A program made the translations under genes and the position numbers. A stretch of 64,000 bases of DNA from Aquibium microcysteis (lineage in GTDB: Bacteria; Pseudomonadota; Alphaproteobacteria; Rhizobiales; Rhizobiaceae), in the NCBI RefSeq assembly GCF_014495845.1, contig NZ_CP061080.1, positions 361,001 through 425,000 of the forward strand, given 5' to 3'. Each line of letters starts with the position of its first letter. Positions within the stretch are counted from its first letter, which is position 1. The notes below the pieces were generated by a model, which was not told the DNA's origin, ran no database searches, and saw nothing but the letters and a program-made list of their open reading frames with translations. Below, piece after piece: positions 17,745 through 30,740 of this stretch.

Positions 17745-18934
17745 GTCACCTTGGCCCGCTGCTTGAATTCCGGACGGTCCCACAGCCGCTCGCCCATCAC
17801 GCGCTCCAGCGTCGCGGCGGCGCGAAGCACGTCGTCGAGCCCGACATAGAGCGGCGTGAAGCCGAAGCGCATGATGTCGGGCGCGCGGAAGTCGCCGACC
17901 ACGCCATTGGCGATCGCCGCCTGCATCGCGGCATACCCCTCGGAAAACGCGAAGGACACCTGGCTGCCGCGCCGTTCCGGATCGCGCGGCGAGGCCAGCG
18001 CGAGTTGCGGACAGCGCGCCTCCACCTCGGCGATGAAGGTCTCCGACAGCTCGATCGACCGCGCCCGCAGATCCGCCATCGACACCCCGTCCCACACCTC
18101 GAGCGCGGCGTCGAGCGAGGCCATCGACAGGATCGGCGGCGTACCGACCCGCATCCGGTTGACGCCTTCGGCAGGCGCATAGCCGAGATCGAAGGCGAAG
18201 GGCGCGGCATGGCCCATCCAGCCGGCGAGCGCCGGCGAGACACGGTCGCCGAGCCCGGGCCGCACATAGATGAAGGCCGGCGCGCCGGGGCCGCCATTCA
18301 GGTACTTGTAGCCGCAGCCGATGGCGAAGTCCGCGCCTGCGCCCTGGAGGTCGACCGGCAGGGCCCCGGCCGAATGGGCGAGGTCCCAGACCGTTACCGC
18401 GCCGGCGGCCTGCGCCTTCGCCGTCAGCGCCGCCATGTCGTGCAGCCGTCCCGTGCGATAGTCGACCTGGGTCAGCATCAGCACTGCGACCGTCTCGTCG
18501 ATCGCGTGCTCGACCGCCTCGGGCGCGACGATCTTCAGGTCGTGCCCGCGTCCCAGCGCGGCGAGTGCCTGCTGCGCGACGTAGAGATCGGTCGGGAAAT
18601 TGCCGCTGTCCGACAGCACGACCTTGCGCTCGCCCGAGAGCGAAAGAGCCGCCGTCAAGGCCTTGAAGAGATTCACCGAGGTGGAGTCGCCCGCCACCAC
18701 CGATCCCGCCGGCGCGCCGACCAGCCGGCCGATCTTGTCGCCGACGACCTGCGGCAGGTCCATCCAGCCGGCCTCGTTCCAGCCGCGGATCAAAAGCGTC
18801 CCCCAGGACTGCGACACCTCCCGCGCCACCCGCTCGCGCGACGCGCGGGGCAGGGGGCCGAGCGAGTTGCCGTCGAGATAGACGACGCCCTCGGGCAGGT
18901 CGAACAGCGCGCGGGTCGCGTCGAAATCGGTCAT
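17741..18934 (-). CDS. kynU: Kynureninase
   Basis: This 397-residue PLP enzyme cleaves kynurenine to anthranilate and alanine. [15 protein letters not shown] is the N-terminal signature; [15 protein letters not shown] and [15 protein letters not shown] hold the PLP-contacting Asp/His and the Schiff-base lysine. [17 protein letters not shown] and the C-terminal [19 protein letters not shown] are typical. It overlaps both neighbours by ATGA, so ligase, kynU and kynA are translated as a coupled unit. Confidence 0.95.
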   Translation of the reverse strand: MTDFDATRALFDLPEGVVYLDGNSLGPLPRASRERVAREVSQSWGTLLIRGWNEAGWMDLPQVVGDKIGRLVGAPAGSVVAGDSTSVNLFKALTAALSLSGERKVVLSDSGNFPTDLYVAQQALAALGRGHDLKIVAPEAVEHAIDETVAVLMLTQVDYRTGRLHDMAALTAKAQAAGAVTVWDLAHSAGALPVDLQGAGADFAIGCGYKYLNGGPGAPAFIYVRPGLGDRVSPALAGWMGHAAPFAFDLGYAPAEGVNRMRVGTPPILSMASLDAALEVWDGVSMADLRARSIELSETFIAEVEARCPQLALASPRDPERRGSQVSFAFSEGYAAMQAAIANGVVGDFRAPDIMRFGFTPLYVGLDDVLRAAATLERVMGERLWDRPEFKQRAKVT

Positions 18935-20574
18935 TGCGTGGACTCCCGCAGCCTGAACCGCTGGATCTTGCCGGTCTGGGTCTTCGGCAGCGTGTCGGTG
19001 AAGATCACCGAGCGCGGATACTTGAACGGGGCGATGGTGGCCTTGACGTGGTCCTGCAGCCGCTTGATCGTGGTGTCGTCGGCCGCGCAGCCGGCGACCA
19101 GCACCACATGGGCCTGCACGATCTGGCCGCGCGCCTCGTCGGCGACGCCGATGACGGCGCATTCGAGCACGTCGGGATGAGCGAGCAGCGCCGCCTCCAC
19201 TTCGGGTCCGGCGATGTTGTAGCCGGCCGAGACGATCAGGTCGTCGGCCCGCGCGGCGAAGTGGAATCGCCCGTCCTCGTCCTGGTAGAAGGCGTCGCCG
19301 GTGATGTTCCAGCCCGCCTTGACGTATTCGCCCTGCCGATCGTCGGCGAGGTAGCGGCAGCCGGTCGGGCCGCGCACGGCGAGCTTGCCGACGGTGCCGC
19401 GCGGCACCTCGTTCATCGCCTCGTCGACGATCCTTGCCTCGTAGCCCGTCACCGGCCGGCCCGTGGTGGCAGCGTGCCGGTCGTCGAGCCGGTTGGAGAT
19501 GAAGATGTGCAGCATCTCGGTCGCGCCGATGCCGTCGAGGATCGGCTTGCCGGTCTTCCGCGTCCAGTCCTCGAACACCGGCCCCGGCAGCGTCTCGCCG
19601 GCCGATACCGCGATCCGGAGCGACGACAGGTCGGCGCCCTCGTCCATGGCCGCCAGCATCGCCCGATAGGCGGTCGGTGCGGTGAAGGTGATCGTGGCGC
19701 GGTACCTCTCGATGATCTCGACCATGTTCGGCGGCGAGGCGTTCTCGAGCAGGGCCGCCGCCGCGCCGAAGCGCAGCGGGAAGATCGCGAGCCCGCCGAG
19801 CCCGAAGGTGAAGGCGAGCGGCGGCGAGCCGACGAACACGTCGTCCGGCGTCACGCCGAGCACCTCCTTGGCATAGCCGTCGGCGATGATCAGCAGGTCG
19901 CGGTGGAAATGCATCGTCGCCTTCGGCACGCCCGTGGTGCCCGAGGTGAAGCCGAGCAGCGCCACGTCGTCGCGCCCCGTCTTCACCGCCTCGAAGCGCA
20001 CCGGCTTGTCGAGGGCGGCGCGATCGAGTTCGGCGTCGTGGTTGGCGGTGCCGTCGAACCCGACCACCTGCTTCAGGAAGCGGCTCTGCTTGGCGCAGGC
20101 CACCATCTCGTCCAGCGCCCGCGTGTCGCAGAGCGCCAGCGCGATCTCCGCCTTGTCGACGATCTTGGCGAGCTCGCCGGCCCGCAGCATCGGCATGGTG
20201 TTGACGACGACGGCGCCGGCCTTGGTGGCCGCGAGCCAGCAGGCGACGACGGCGGGGTTGTTCGGCCCCCGGATCAGGATTCGGTTTCCGGGCCTTACGC
20301 CGTAATCCTCCACCAGCGCATGCGCCAGCCGGTTGGTCCAGTCCGACAGTTCCTTGTAGGTGCGCCGGCGGCCATTGCCGATCAGCGCCGTGTTGTCGCC
20401 GAAGCCGCGCTCCACCATCCGGTCGGAAAGCTCGACGCCCGCGTTCAGCCATTCCGGATAGTCGAAGCCCTCGAGCAGCAGATCCGGCCACCGGTCGGCC
20501 GGGGGGAGGTTGTCGCGGGAGAAGGTGTCTGTGTGGGCGGAGGGACCGAGGATCATGGCTGGGCGTCCGTGCAT
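18931..20574 (-). CDS. AMP-forming acyl-CoA ligase, probable 2-aminobenzoate-CoA ligase
   Basis: This 547-residue ANL-superfamily protein has the P-loop [33 protein letters not shown] (A5), the A8 hinge [18 protein letters not shown] and the A10 lysine in [12 protein letters not shown]. It belongs to the benzoate-CoA ligase branch. Coupling by ATGA to kynU, whose product is anthranilate, and the presence of an aminobenzoyl-CoA monooxygenase in the same array point to 2-aminobenzoate as substrate. The reaction would use ATP and CoA to form 2-aminobenzoyl-CoA. A second ATG (MILGPSAH) six codons in is an alternative start. Confidence 0.87.
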   Translation of the reverse strand: MHGRPAMILGPSAHTDTFSRDNLPPADRWPDLLLEGFDYPEWLNAGVELSDRMVERGFGDNTALIGNGRRRTYKELSDWTNRLAHALVEDYGVRPGNRILIRGPNNPAVVACWLAATKAGAVVVNTMPMLRAGELAKIVDKAEIALALCDTRALDEMVACAKQSRFLKQVVGFDGTANHDAELDRAALDKPVRFEAVKTGRDDVALLGFTSGTTGVPKATMHFHRDLLIIADGYAKEVLGVTPDDVFVGSPPLAFTFGLGGLAIFPLRFGAAAALLENASPPNMVEIIERYRATITFTAPTAYRAMLAAMDEGADLSSLRIAVSAGETLPGPVFEDWTRKTGKPILDGIGATEMLHIFISNRLDDRHAATTGRPVTGYEARIVDEAMNEVPRGTVGKLAVRGPTGCRYLADDRQGEYVKAGWNITGDAFYQDEDGRFHFAARADDLIVSAGYNIAGPEVEAALLAHPDVLECAVIGVADEARGQIVQAHVVLVAGCAADDTTIKRLQDHVKATIAPFKYPRSVIFTDTLPKTQTGKIQRFRLRESTQ

Positions 20575-20590
20575 GGTAACTCTCCGCGTT

Positions 20591-20783
20591 CGAAAAGCAC
20601 CCCCTCACCGACCCTGCGGGCCACCTCTCCCCCTGCCCGGGGGAGAGGAACCCAGGCTGGAGACGCGTCCCTGCAGAGAGCGATTTCGTCCAACTGCGGA
20701 TGTGCCGCCGACGGTTGGCGATTCCTCTCCCCCGGGCAGGGGGAGAGGTGGCACGCGAAGCGTGACGGTGAGGGGGTGCTTCG
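20591..20783. repeat. Long intergenic inverted repeat
   Basis: The ends GCACCCCCTCACCG and CGGTGAGGGGGTGC are inverted copies, and inside them CTCTCCCCCTGCCCGGG faces CCCGGGCAGGGGGAGAG. The whole gap between the ligase and acyl-CoA dehydrogenase genes can fold into one long stem. It is the same family as the element at 24337-24480. Confidence 0.8.
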
Positions 20784-20812
20784 GCCTCGCGAAGACACTG
20801 CCGCTTGCGACA

Positions 20813-21967
<1,155 letters not shown>

Positions 21968-22004
21968 GCCGCGTCCCTCCCTCGTTCGACGTCAGCGCTC
22001 TGCC

Positions 22005-22170
22005 GCGCCCCCCTCTGGCCTGCCGGCCATCTCCCCCACGAGGGGGGAGATCGGCAGCTTCAACGACGACGCCTACCATGCAACGTTCGCGGTTGGCGAA
22101 AGCCGATGCGACAGCTGATCTCCCCCCTCGTGGGGGAGATGCCCGGCAGGGCAGAGGGGGGCGCGACGGA
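22005..22170. repeat. Intergenic inverted repeat
   Basis: CATCTCCCCCACGAGGGGGGAGATC and its inverted copy GATCTCCCCCCTCGTGGGGGAGATG (each written here only as the short palindromic CTCCCCC/GGGGGAG core in context) flank a 60-bp loop, with CCCCCTCTG and CAGAGGGGGG at the outer ends. It occupies the gap between the enoyl-CoA hydratase and acyl-CoA dehydrogenase genes and belongs to the family seen again at 29.0-29.5 kb. Confidence 0.7.
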
Positions 22171-22214
22171 ACGCGAGGTTCGCAAGTCGAGCGAAATGCA
22201 AAGCCCTCCATCCC

Positions 22215-23027
22215 TCAATCCCCCGCAAACACCGGCCGCACCTTCGCCACGAAGGCCTCGTAGGCGCGGCGGAAATCGCCCGTTTGCATGCAGATCGCCT
22301 GCGCCTGCGCTTCCGCCTCGATCGCCTGCTCGAGCCCCATCGACCATTCCTGGGCGAGCTGCGTCTTGGTGATGCCGTGCGCGAAGGTCGGGCCGGCGGC
22401 GATCTGGGCCGCCAGCGACAACGCTTCCGCCTCCAGCGTCTCGGCCGGCACCAGCCGGTTGTAGTAGCCCCAGCGTTCGCCCTCGGCGGCACTCATCGTG
22501 CGTCCGGTGTAGAGCAGTTCGGCCGCGCGGCCCTGGCCGATGATGCGCGGCAGCATTGCGCAGGCGCCCATGTCGCAGCCGGCGAGGCCGACGCGGGTGA
22601 ACAGGAAGCCGGTCTTGGCCTCGGGCGTCGCCATCCGGATGTCGGAGGCCATGGTGATGATCGCGCCGGCCCCCACCGCCACGCCGTCGACGGCCGAGAT
22701 GATCGGCTTGCCGCACTGGAGCATCGCCTTGACGAAGTCGCCGGTCATGCGCGTGAAGGCGAGCAGGCCCTTCATGTCCATCCTGGTCAGCGGCCCGATG
22801 ATCTCGTGAACGTCGCCGCCCGAGGAGAAATTGCCGCCGTTGGGCAGGAACACCACCACGTCGACGTCGTCGGCATAGGCGAGCGCCCGGAACGTGTCGC
22901 GCAGCTCGGCATAGCTCTCGAAGGTCAGCGGGTTCTTGCGGTCCGGACGGTTGAGCCGCACCTGCGCGACCCCGTCCTTCGCCTCCCACAGGAAGTGCTG
23001 CGGCTTGAACCCGGTCATGGCGGTCAA
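22215..23027 (-). CDS. Enoyl-CoA hydratase/isomerase family protein
   Basis: This crotonase-fold protein of 270 residues has [17 protein letters not shown], the oxyanion-hole segments [11 protein letters not shown] and [19 protein letters not shown], and [18 protein letters not shown] with the acidic catalytic region. The start is likely TTG, which overlaps the MarR stop (TTGA) and has GGAGG seven bases before it; an ATG three codons in lacks a well-spaced site. Upstream coupling to marR and the SDR gene places it in beta-oxidation-like steps of aminobenzoyl-CoA breakdown. Confidence 0.87.
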   Translation of the reverse strand: MTAMTGFKPQHFLWEAKDGVAQVRLNRPDRKNPLTFESYAELRDTFRALAYADDVDVVVFLPNGGNFSSGGDVHEIIGPLTRMDMKGLLAFTRMTGDFVKAMLQCGKPIISAVDGVAVGAGAIITMASDIRMATPEAKTGFLFTRVGLAGCDMGACAMLPRIIGQGRAAELLYTGRTMSAAEGERWGYYNRLVPAETLEAEALSLAAQIAAGPTFAHGITKTQLAQEWSMGLEQAIEAEAQAQAICMQTGDFRRAYEAFVAKVRPVFAGD

Positions 23028-23500
23028 TGTTCGTCCTCCCAGTTGCTGCGGAACGTCTTCAGCATCGTCGACAGCCGCCGCGCGTCCGGTTCGCCCACGT
23101 CGCCGAGCAGGTCGTCGATCCAGCCCTCGTGCGCGGCAGCCATGGTGCGGAACGTCTCGGCGCCGCGCTCGGTCAGCGTGACGATCGAGGTGCGGCGGTC
23201 GCCGTCGCGCCGCGTCCGCGCCACGTGGCCGTCCTTGACGAGCCGGTCGACGATGCCGGTCACGTTGCCGTTGGACACGAGCAGGTAGCGCGACAGGTCG
23301 CTCATCAGCATGCCGTCCGGCGCCCGGTTCAGCGCCGCCATCACGTCGAAACGCGGCAGGGTGGTCTCGAACTCGCGCTTCAACCGGGCCTGCACCTCGT
23401 TCTCGACGATGCGCGAGACACGCAGCAGCCGGATCCAGAGCCGCAGTCGCTCCTTGGAGGCCGGCGGCGCGTCGAGCGTGGCGAGCGAGGCCTCGGCCAT
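23024..23500 (-). CDS. MarR family transcriptional regulator
   Basis: This is a 158-residue winged-helix repressor. [20 protein letters not shown] leads into the recognition region [20 protein letters not shown] and the wing [18 protein letters not shown]. MarR proteins of aromatic-CoA operons usually release DNA when the CoA thioester intermediate binds. It is embedded between the SDR and enoyl-CoA hydratase genes with one- to four-base overlaps. The tandem palindrome before the monooxygenase gene is a good candidate binding site. Confidence 0.9.
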   Translation of the reverse strand: MAEASLATLDAPPASKERLRLWIRLLRVSRIVENEVQARLKREFETTLPRFDVMAALNRAPDGMLMSDLSRYLLVSNGNVTGIVDRLVKDGHVARTRRDGDRRTSIVTLTERGAETFRTMAAAHEGWIDDLLGDVGEPDARRLSTMLKTFRSNWEDEH

Positions 23501-24255
23501 CACCCGCCTCCCGAGATGGCGATGGGCTGGCCGGTCACCGAGACGGCGGCATCGCTCGCCAGCCAGACGACGGCGGCGGCGACCTCCTCGGGCTGGATCA
23601 GCCGGTGGTTCGGGTTGGATTCGGCAAAGCCGCGGCGCGCCGTCTCGCGGTCGCGGCCGGTCTTCTCCATCACCCGGGCGATGGACTCCTCCAGCATCTC
23701 GGTCTCGACATAGCCCGGGCAGACCGCGTTGACGGTGACGCCGGTCTTGAGCAGTTCGACCGAAAGCGCCCGCATCAGGCCGACGACGCCGTGCTTGGAG
23801 GCGACGTAGGGCGCGACATAGGCGGCCCCCCGCAAGCCGGCCACCGAGGCCACGAAGATGATGCGCCCGCGCCGGCGCTCCGCCATGCCGGCCAGCGCCG
23901 GCCGCACGGTCAGGAACGCGCCCGTCAGGTTGACGTCGATGATCCGGCTCCAGTCGGCGAGCGCGGTCCTGTGCGCCGGCGCGCTCGAGGCGATGCCGGC
24001 ATTGGCCACCACGATCTCGATCGGCCCGCGCGCGGCTTCGGCCTGCCGGTAGAGCGCTTCGACGGAGGCTTCGTCGGTCACGTCGGCGGTGACCACATGG
24101 AGCCGAGTGTGCAGCGCCGCGACCGCCTCCAGCGGCTCCTTGCGCCGGCCGCAGATGGTGACTTCGACGCCCGCTTCGGCGAGCGCGAGCGCCGCGGCCT
24201 TGCCGATGCCCGTGGCGCCGCCGGTGACGAGGGCGTGGGTGAGGGAGATGGTCAT
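23500..24255 (-). CDS. SDR family NAD(P)-dependent oxidoreductase
   Basis: This 251-residue Rossmann-fold protein has the cofactor motif [31 protein letters not shown] (NAG), the catalytic serine in [12 protein letters not shown] and YVASKHG (Y-x-x-x-K), plus [25 protein letters not shown] is taken as the start; an extended frame upstream is not protein-like. Within this array a 3-hydroxyacyl-CoA dehydrogenase-like role is likely. The cofactor was not resolved from sequence. Confidence 0.87.
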   Translation of the reverse strand: MTISLTHALVTGGATGIGKAAALALAEAGVEVTICGRRKEPLEAVAALHTRLHVVTADVTDEASVEALYRQAEAARGPIEIVVANAGIASSAPAHRTALADWSRIIDVNLTGAFLTVRPALAGMAERRRGRIIFVASVAGLRGAAYVAPYVASKHGVVGLMRALSVELLKTGVTVNAVCPGYVETEMLEESIARVMEKTGRDRETARRGFAESNPNHRLIQPEEVAAAVVWLASDAAVSVTGQPIAISGGG

Positions 24256-24336
24256 CTGGCGGAGCCTTTTTTCGGATCGACCCCAGCGGAGCTGTCTGAC
24301 CACGGCCAACCTCCAGCCGGACAGGAACGTCGCTGT

Positions 24337-24480
24337 TCCCCCTCACCGTCTCGGGCTTCGCCCGAGCCACCTCTCCCCCACATTGTGGGGGAGAGGAACC
24401 GCGGCCCCGCCGCCCTGCCTTTCCTCTCCCCCGGGCAGGGGGAGAGGTGGCTCGCGAAGCGAGACGGTGAGGGGGCGCTT
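24337..24480. repeat. Intergenic inverted repeat
   Basis: CCCCTCACCGTCTCG at the left faces CGAGACGGTGAGGGG at the right, with CACCTCTCCCCC and GGGGGAGAGGTGG inside. It is the same family as 20591-20783 and lies between the aminobenzoyl-CoA monooxygenase gene and the SDR gene. Confidence 0.8.
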
Positions 24481-24517
24481 GACGCCGAGCGAACAGGCAT
24501 GGAAGCGGACACCCCCA

Positions 24518-26809
<2,292 letters not shown>

Positions 26810-26865
26810 CTCGCTCGTGCCTCCATCGCCAGACTGTGGAGGCAGCATGACAGCGGCCCCGGGAT

Positions 26866-26894
26866 ATTTCAAGCTTGAAATTTCAAGATTGAAG
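26866..26894. promoter_or_regulatory. Tandem palindromic operator candidate
   Basis: A perfect 16-bp palindrome ATTTCAAGCTTGAAAT is followed head to tail by a second copy, TTTCAAGATTGAAG (12 of 14 matches to the first core). The pair is A/T-rich and lies 57-85 bp upstream of the aminobenzoyl-CoA monooxygenase start. Size, symmetry and position fit a dimeric MarR-type repressor; the marR gene lies 3 kb downstream in the array. Confidence 0.6.
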
Positions 26895-26924
26895 GAATGG
26901 TCTTGGCGGCGCGGCCGCTCCACC

Positions 26925-26954
26925 GCCACTGCCACTGCCACTGCCACTGCCACC
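26925..26954. repeat. Hexanucleotide microsatellite
   Basis: Four perfect GCCACT units and one GCCACC unit in a row, continuing into GCTCCACC-type variants. It is non-coding here, though one strand can read as alternating Gln-Trp, so the apparent protein there is an artefact. Confidence 0.8.
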
Positions 26955-26979
26955 GCCGCTCCACCGCCGCTCCACCGCC

Positions 26980-27657
26980 GTCATCCTCGGCCTTGTGCCG
27001 AGGATCTGCCGACCGTCGAGAACCCGGCGTGTCCCGGCACTCCGGCACGTACCCGGAATGCGTGAAACCCGAGGCTGGGGCAGATCCTCGGCACAGGGCC
27101 GAGGATGACGGCCGTCGGCGTGCGATGCCGCTTGCCCGCCGGACGATCACCGAGATGCCCGGCCGAGCGTTGACGGCATCGGCGCTCCACCGCCGTTGCC
27201 GCTCGAACGCCGCCGCTCCGCCGCTGTAGCGCGGCCACCGCTCCACCGCCGTCATCCTCGGCCTTGTGCCGAGGATCTGCCGACCGACGAGGGTCCGGCG
27301 CGTCCCGGCACTCCGGCACGTCGCCGGAATGCGTGTAACCCGAGGCCCGGGCAGATCCTCGGCACAGGGCCGAGGATGACGGCCGTCGGCGTGCGATGCC
27401 GCTTGCCCGCCGGACGATCACCGAGATGCCCGGCCGAGCGTTGACGGCATCGGCGCTCCACCGCCGTCGCCGCTCGAACGCCGCCGCTCCGCCGCTGTAG
27501 CGCGGCCACCGCTCCACCGCCGTCATCCTCGGCCTTGTGCCGAGGATCTGCCGACCGACGAGGGTCCGGCGCGTCCCGGCACTCCGGAACGTACCCGGAA
27601 TGCGTGCAACCCGAGGCCGGGGCAGATCCTCGGCACAGGGCCGAGGATGACGGCCGG
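26980..27657. repeat. 271-bp tandem repeat, about 2.5 copies, each with a large stem-loop
   Basis: Units begin at 26980, 27251 and 27522, exactly 271 bp apart; the third copy decays after about 135 bp. Each starts with GTCATCCTCGGCCTTGTGCC and, about 100 bp later, holds the inverted counterpart GGCACAGGGCCGAGGATGAC, so each can form a long stem. Between stems lies a conserved stretch ending CACCGCTCCACCGCC. No convincing gene is seen in 26810-27841; apparent frames on both strands only follow the repeats. Confidence 0.9.
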
Positions 27658-27841
27658 TGTCGTGCAGTCACGCCTGCCCGGCGGACACGCGAGGAAGAGG
27701 AGTGATGGCATCGACAGGTCTCCAGGCCGCCCGAAAATACCCGCCGGCTCTGTTCCCCGCCCTCGACAAGCCGCTACAATCCGGTCAAAGGGCAGGGCGG
27801 TCCGCCGCCGTCGGAAAGGCCGCCATCAGGGAGAGAGTGCC

Positions 27842-28672
27842 ATGATCCACCGCCAGATCGCCGATTGGGACGACGCCTATGCCAACGGGCCCAACATTCC
27901 CGGCGGCGACCGCTGGCCGGCGGCCTGGGTCGAGCCCGCCCGCGCCTATCGCGAGGAGATGGCCGCGGCCGGGCGCGCGCGGCTCGGCGTCGCCTACGGT
28001 TCGGGCGAGCGCAACGCCTACGATCTCTTCCTGCCGGCGATCGAGCCTGCCGGTCTCGTCGTCTTCGTCCATGGCGGCTACTGGATGCGCTTCGACCGCA
28101 GCCTGTGGTCGCATCTGGCCAGGGGCTGCGTCGAGAGCGGCTTCGCCGTCGCCATGCCGTCCTATTCGCTCTGCCCGTCCGTGCGCATCGCCGACATCAC
28201 GGCCGAGGTCGGGCAGGCGATCGCGCATGCGGCGGGCGAAGTGGCCGGGCCGGTCTTCCTCACCGGGCACTCCGCCGGCGGCCATCTCGCCACGCGCATG
28301 GTCTGCGCGAACACGCCGCTGCCGGATGCCGTGCGCCGGCGCATCCGCAACGTCGTCTCCATCTCCGGCGTCCACGACCTGCGCCCGCTGATGCGGCTTG
28401 CGATGAACGAGACGCTGCGCGTCGACGCCGCCGAGGCTCGGGCCGAGAGCCCGGCGCTGCTCGAACCGCTGCCCGGCACGCGCCTCTGCTGCTGGGTGGG
28501 GGCCGGCGAGCGTGCCGAGTTCATCCGCCAGAACGCGCTGCTCGCCAATGTCTGGACCGGCCTCGGCGCCGCCACCGCCTGCGTGGAGGAACCCGACCGC
28601 CATCATTTCAACGTCGTCGACGGCCTCGCCGATCCCTCGCACGCGCTGACGCGCACGCTGTTGACAGGCTGA
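27842..28672 (+). CDS. Alpha/beta hydrolase, probable kynurenine formamidase (AFMID-like)
   Basis: This 276-residue hydrolase has the HGGYW motif (FVHGGYWMRFDRSLWSHLA) typical of animal/yeast-type N-formylkynurenine formamidases, the nucleophile elbow GHSAGGHLA, and a late RHHFNVVDGLADP that supplies the catalytic histidine. GGGAGAG precedes the ATG. It would convert formylkynurenine from kynA to kynurenine for kynU. It lies on the opposite strand, beyond the 271-bp repeats, about 10 kb from kynA, and is separated by 67 bp from a small RAM-domain gene. It is not related to the KynB cyclase-type formamidase. Confidence 0.82.
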   Translation: MIHRQIADWDDAYANGPNIPGGDRWPAAWVEPARAYREEMAAAGRARLGVAYGSGERNAYDLFLPAIEPAGLVVFVHGGYWMRFDRSLWSHLARGCVESGFAVAMPSYSLCPSVRIADITAEVGQAIAHAAGEVAGPVFLTGHSAGGHLATRMVCANTPLPDAVRRRIRNVVSISGVHDLRPLMRLAMNETLRVDAAEARAESPALLEPLPGTRLCCWVGAGERAEFIRQNALLANVWTGLGAATACVEEPDRHHFNVVDGLADPSHALTRTLLTG

Positions 28673-28739
28673 ACCGATCCGCCGAAGGTCGCCGCGCGGC
28701 AGCCGGTTCGACCTTGGCCGCACAGCAGATGGAGTGCCC

Positions 28740-28976
28740 ATGCGAGCCGTTTTCGTCCAGGTCCAGTGCATCCCCGGCAAGACCTATGCCGTCGCGGACG
28801 CCCTCTTCGAACGCGAGATCGCCTCGGAACTCTATTCCACCAGCGGCGACTACGACCTGCTGATGAAGCTCTACATCCCCGAGGACGTCGACATCGGCAA
28901 GTTCATCGACGAGAACGTCGCCGACGTCCCCGGCATCTTCCGCACGCTGACGACGCTGACCTTCAAGGCGTTCTGA
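28740..28976 (+). CDS. Stand-alone Lrp/AsnC ligand-binding (RAM) domain protein
   Basis: This 78-residue protein contains AVFVQVQCIPGKTYAVADAL, ELYSTSGDYDLLMKLYIPED and GIFRTLTTLTFKAF, the beta-alpha-beta-beta-alpha-beta RAM fold, with no DNA-binding domain. GGAG lies five bases before the ATG. Such stand-alone domains may sense amino acids or mix with full-length Lrp proteins. It follows the formamidase-like gene in the same direction, so a link to aromatic amino acid sensing is plausible but unproven. Confidence 0.85.
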   Translation: MRAVFVQVQCIPGKTYAVADALFEREIASELYSTSGDYDLLMKLYIPEDVDIGKFIDENVADVPGIFRTLTTLTFKAF

Positions 28977-29011
28977 GGCCGGGCAGGCGAGGGCGAAACG
29001 CCGGCGACAGC

Positions 29012-29492
29012 CGATCTCCCCCCTCGTGGGGGGTCCGAAGGACGGGCGAGACCGGTGGCTCGCCCCGCCCGGCAGGACAGAGGGGGGCGCGACGGAACGC
29101 GGCCCTTCCCGGTGGTCGTCTCGACGCACTGGCCGGCCCGCCACCGCTTGCACTTTACGACACCCCCCTCTGCCTGCCGGCATCTCCCCCTCAAGGGGGG
29201 AGATCGCAGTGTCGGCGGCGGCGTTCGTCTGGCGACGACTGCATTATCGCGAAGCCGGCGGCGCGCCTGATCTCCCCCCTTGAGGGGGGTCCGAAGGACG
29301 GGCGAGACGAGTGGCTCGCCCTGCCCGGCAGGGCAGAGGGGGGTGCGACGGAGCGCCAGGTCTGAGATTGGCTGTTCGAACGGCTGTTTCGGCTTTCGCG
29401 TCTGCGCTCTACGGCGCCCCCCTCTGGCCTGCTGGGCAGGGCGAGCCACTCGTCTCGCCCGTCCTTCGGACCCCCCTCAAGGGGGGAGATCC
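29012..29492. repeat. Cluster of palindromic repeats, both orientations
   Basis: Four related blocks hold GATCTCCCCCCT...GGGG, CCGAAGGACGGGCGAGAC and GTGGCTCGCC, the last block inverted (GGCGAGCCAC, GTCTCGCCCGTCCTTCGG). The 531-bp gap between the RAM gene and the MFS gene is made almost wholly of these; no gene is seen. The same words recur at 47.48-47.55 kb. Confidence 0.85.
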
Positions 29493-29507
29493 GCAGCGTC
29501 CCCCCTC

Positions 29508-30740
29508 TCACGCCAGCGCCGCCTCCCGCCTCGTCCGCGTCTTCGTCAGGATCGCCAGCATCACGCTCACGTTGAGCACGTTCCAGGCGATGCCGTTGAG
29601 GAAGGCCGCCGCATAGGAGCCGGTCCAGTCGTAGATCACGCCGGACATCCAGCCGCCGACCGCCATTCCGGCGATCGTCGCCATGATGACGATGCCGATC
29701 CGCTCGCCGGCCTCGCGCGGCGGCAGGTATTCGCGGATGATGATGGCGTAGCAGGGCACGATGCCGCCCTGCGACAGGCCGAAGACGAAGGAGACGACGT
29801 AGAGCGAGGCGAGCCCGTCGAAGGGGATGTAGAGGAGCAGCGACAGCCCCTGCAGCACCGAGCCGATGAGCAGCGTCTTCACCCCGCCGATGCGGTCGGC
29901 GACGAAGCCCGAGGCGAGCCGGCTGACGATGCCGGCGGCCAGCATCAGCGACAGCATCTCCGCGCCCCGCGCCACGCCGAAGCCGAGGTCGGCGCAATAG
30001 GCGACGATGTGCACCTGCGGCATCGCCATCGCCATGCAGCAGCCGAAGCCGGCGACGATGAGCAGCGTCAGCAGCGCCCGGTTCGACAGGTCGATGGCGA
30101 ACTTCGGCCTCGGTGCTGCGCCCGCGCCGCCCGCCGGTTCCGGCGCCCGCCCGCGCAGCAGCATCGACAGCGGCACGATCGTGACCGCGCAGAAGACGCC
30201 GATGCCCATCGATGTCATCCGCCATCCGCCATGTTCCAGCCCGTACTGCACCACGAAGGGCCAGATCGCGCCGGCGAGGTAGTTGCCGGTGGCCGATGCC
30301 GCCACCGCGATGCCGCGCCGCTTCTCGAACCAGCGCGAGACGTCGGCCATCAGCGGCCCGAAGGTCGCGGCCGTGCCGATGCCGATCAGGAGCTGCGCCG
30401 CCGCCAGCATCCAGATGCTCGGCGCCCAGGCCGCCGCCACGAAGCCGGCCGCCGAGACGACGGCCGCGACGGCCACCGGAACGGCCACGCCCATCCGGTC
30501 GACGAAGCGGCCGATCACCACGTTGCCGATGGCGAAGCCCACCATGGTCAGCGTGTAGGGCAGCGACGCCTCGCCGCGCCCCACCCCGAACTCGGCCTGC
30601 GCGGCCGGCAGCATGACGACGATCGCCCACATGCCGACGCTGCCGATCGTGCCGAGCAGCATGGCGACGGCGAGCCGGAACCAGGAATACGAACTGTCCG
30701 GCGCATAGGCGCGGCCGGGCGAGGGGGCGGCTTGAATCAC
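29508..30740 (-). CDS. MFS transporter
   Basis: This 410-residue protein has twelve predicted transmembrane helices. The MFS loop 2-3 signature is VVIGRFVDRMGVAVP and the symmetric loop 8-9 SGFVADRIGGVKT. The central loop (about residues 200-225, Pro/Gly/Ala-rich) separates the two six-helix halves. YLPPREAGERIGIVI near helix 10 is typical of the monocarboxylate/oxalate-formate-like branch. It is monocistronic and points toward the repeat cluster. Substrate is not assignable. Confidence 0.87.
   Translation of the reverse strand: MIQAAPSPGRAYAPDSSYSWFRLAVAMLLGTIGSVGMWAIVVMLPAAQAEFGVGRGEASLPYTLTMVGFAIGNVVIGRFVDRMGVAVPVAVAAVVSAAGFVAAAWAPSIWMLAAAQLLIGIGTAATFGPLMADVSRWFEKRRGIAVAASATGNYLAGAIWPFVVQYGLEHGGWRMTSMGIGVFCAVTIVPLSMLLRGRAPEPAGGAGAAPRPKFAIDLSNRALLTLLIVAGFGCCMAMAMPQVHIVAYCADLGFGVARGAEMLSLMLAAGIVSRLASGFVADRIGGVKTLLIGSVLQGLSLLLYIPFDGLASLYVVSFVFGLSQGGIVPCYAIIIREYLPPREAGERIGIVIMATIAGMAVGGWMSGVIYDWTGSYAAAFLNGIAWNVLNVSVMLAILTKTRTRREAALA

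Noticed and set aside
23501..24370. Extended MarR reading frame across the SDR gene
   Set aside because: The upstream portion is the shadow of the SDR gene; the MarR start overlaps the SDR stop by one base.
26900..27711. Frames reading as repeated small proteins, including Gln-Trp runs
   Set aside because: They arise from the microsatellite and the 271-bp repeats on both strands, with no ribosome sites or family features.
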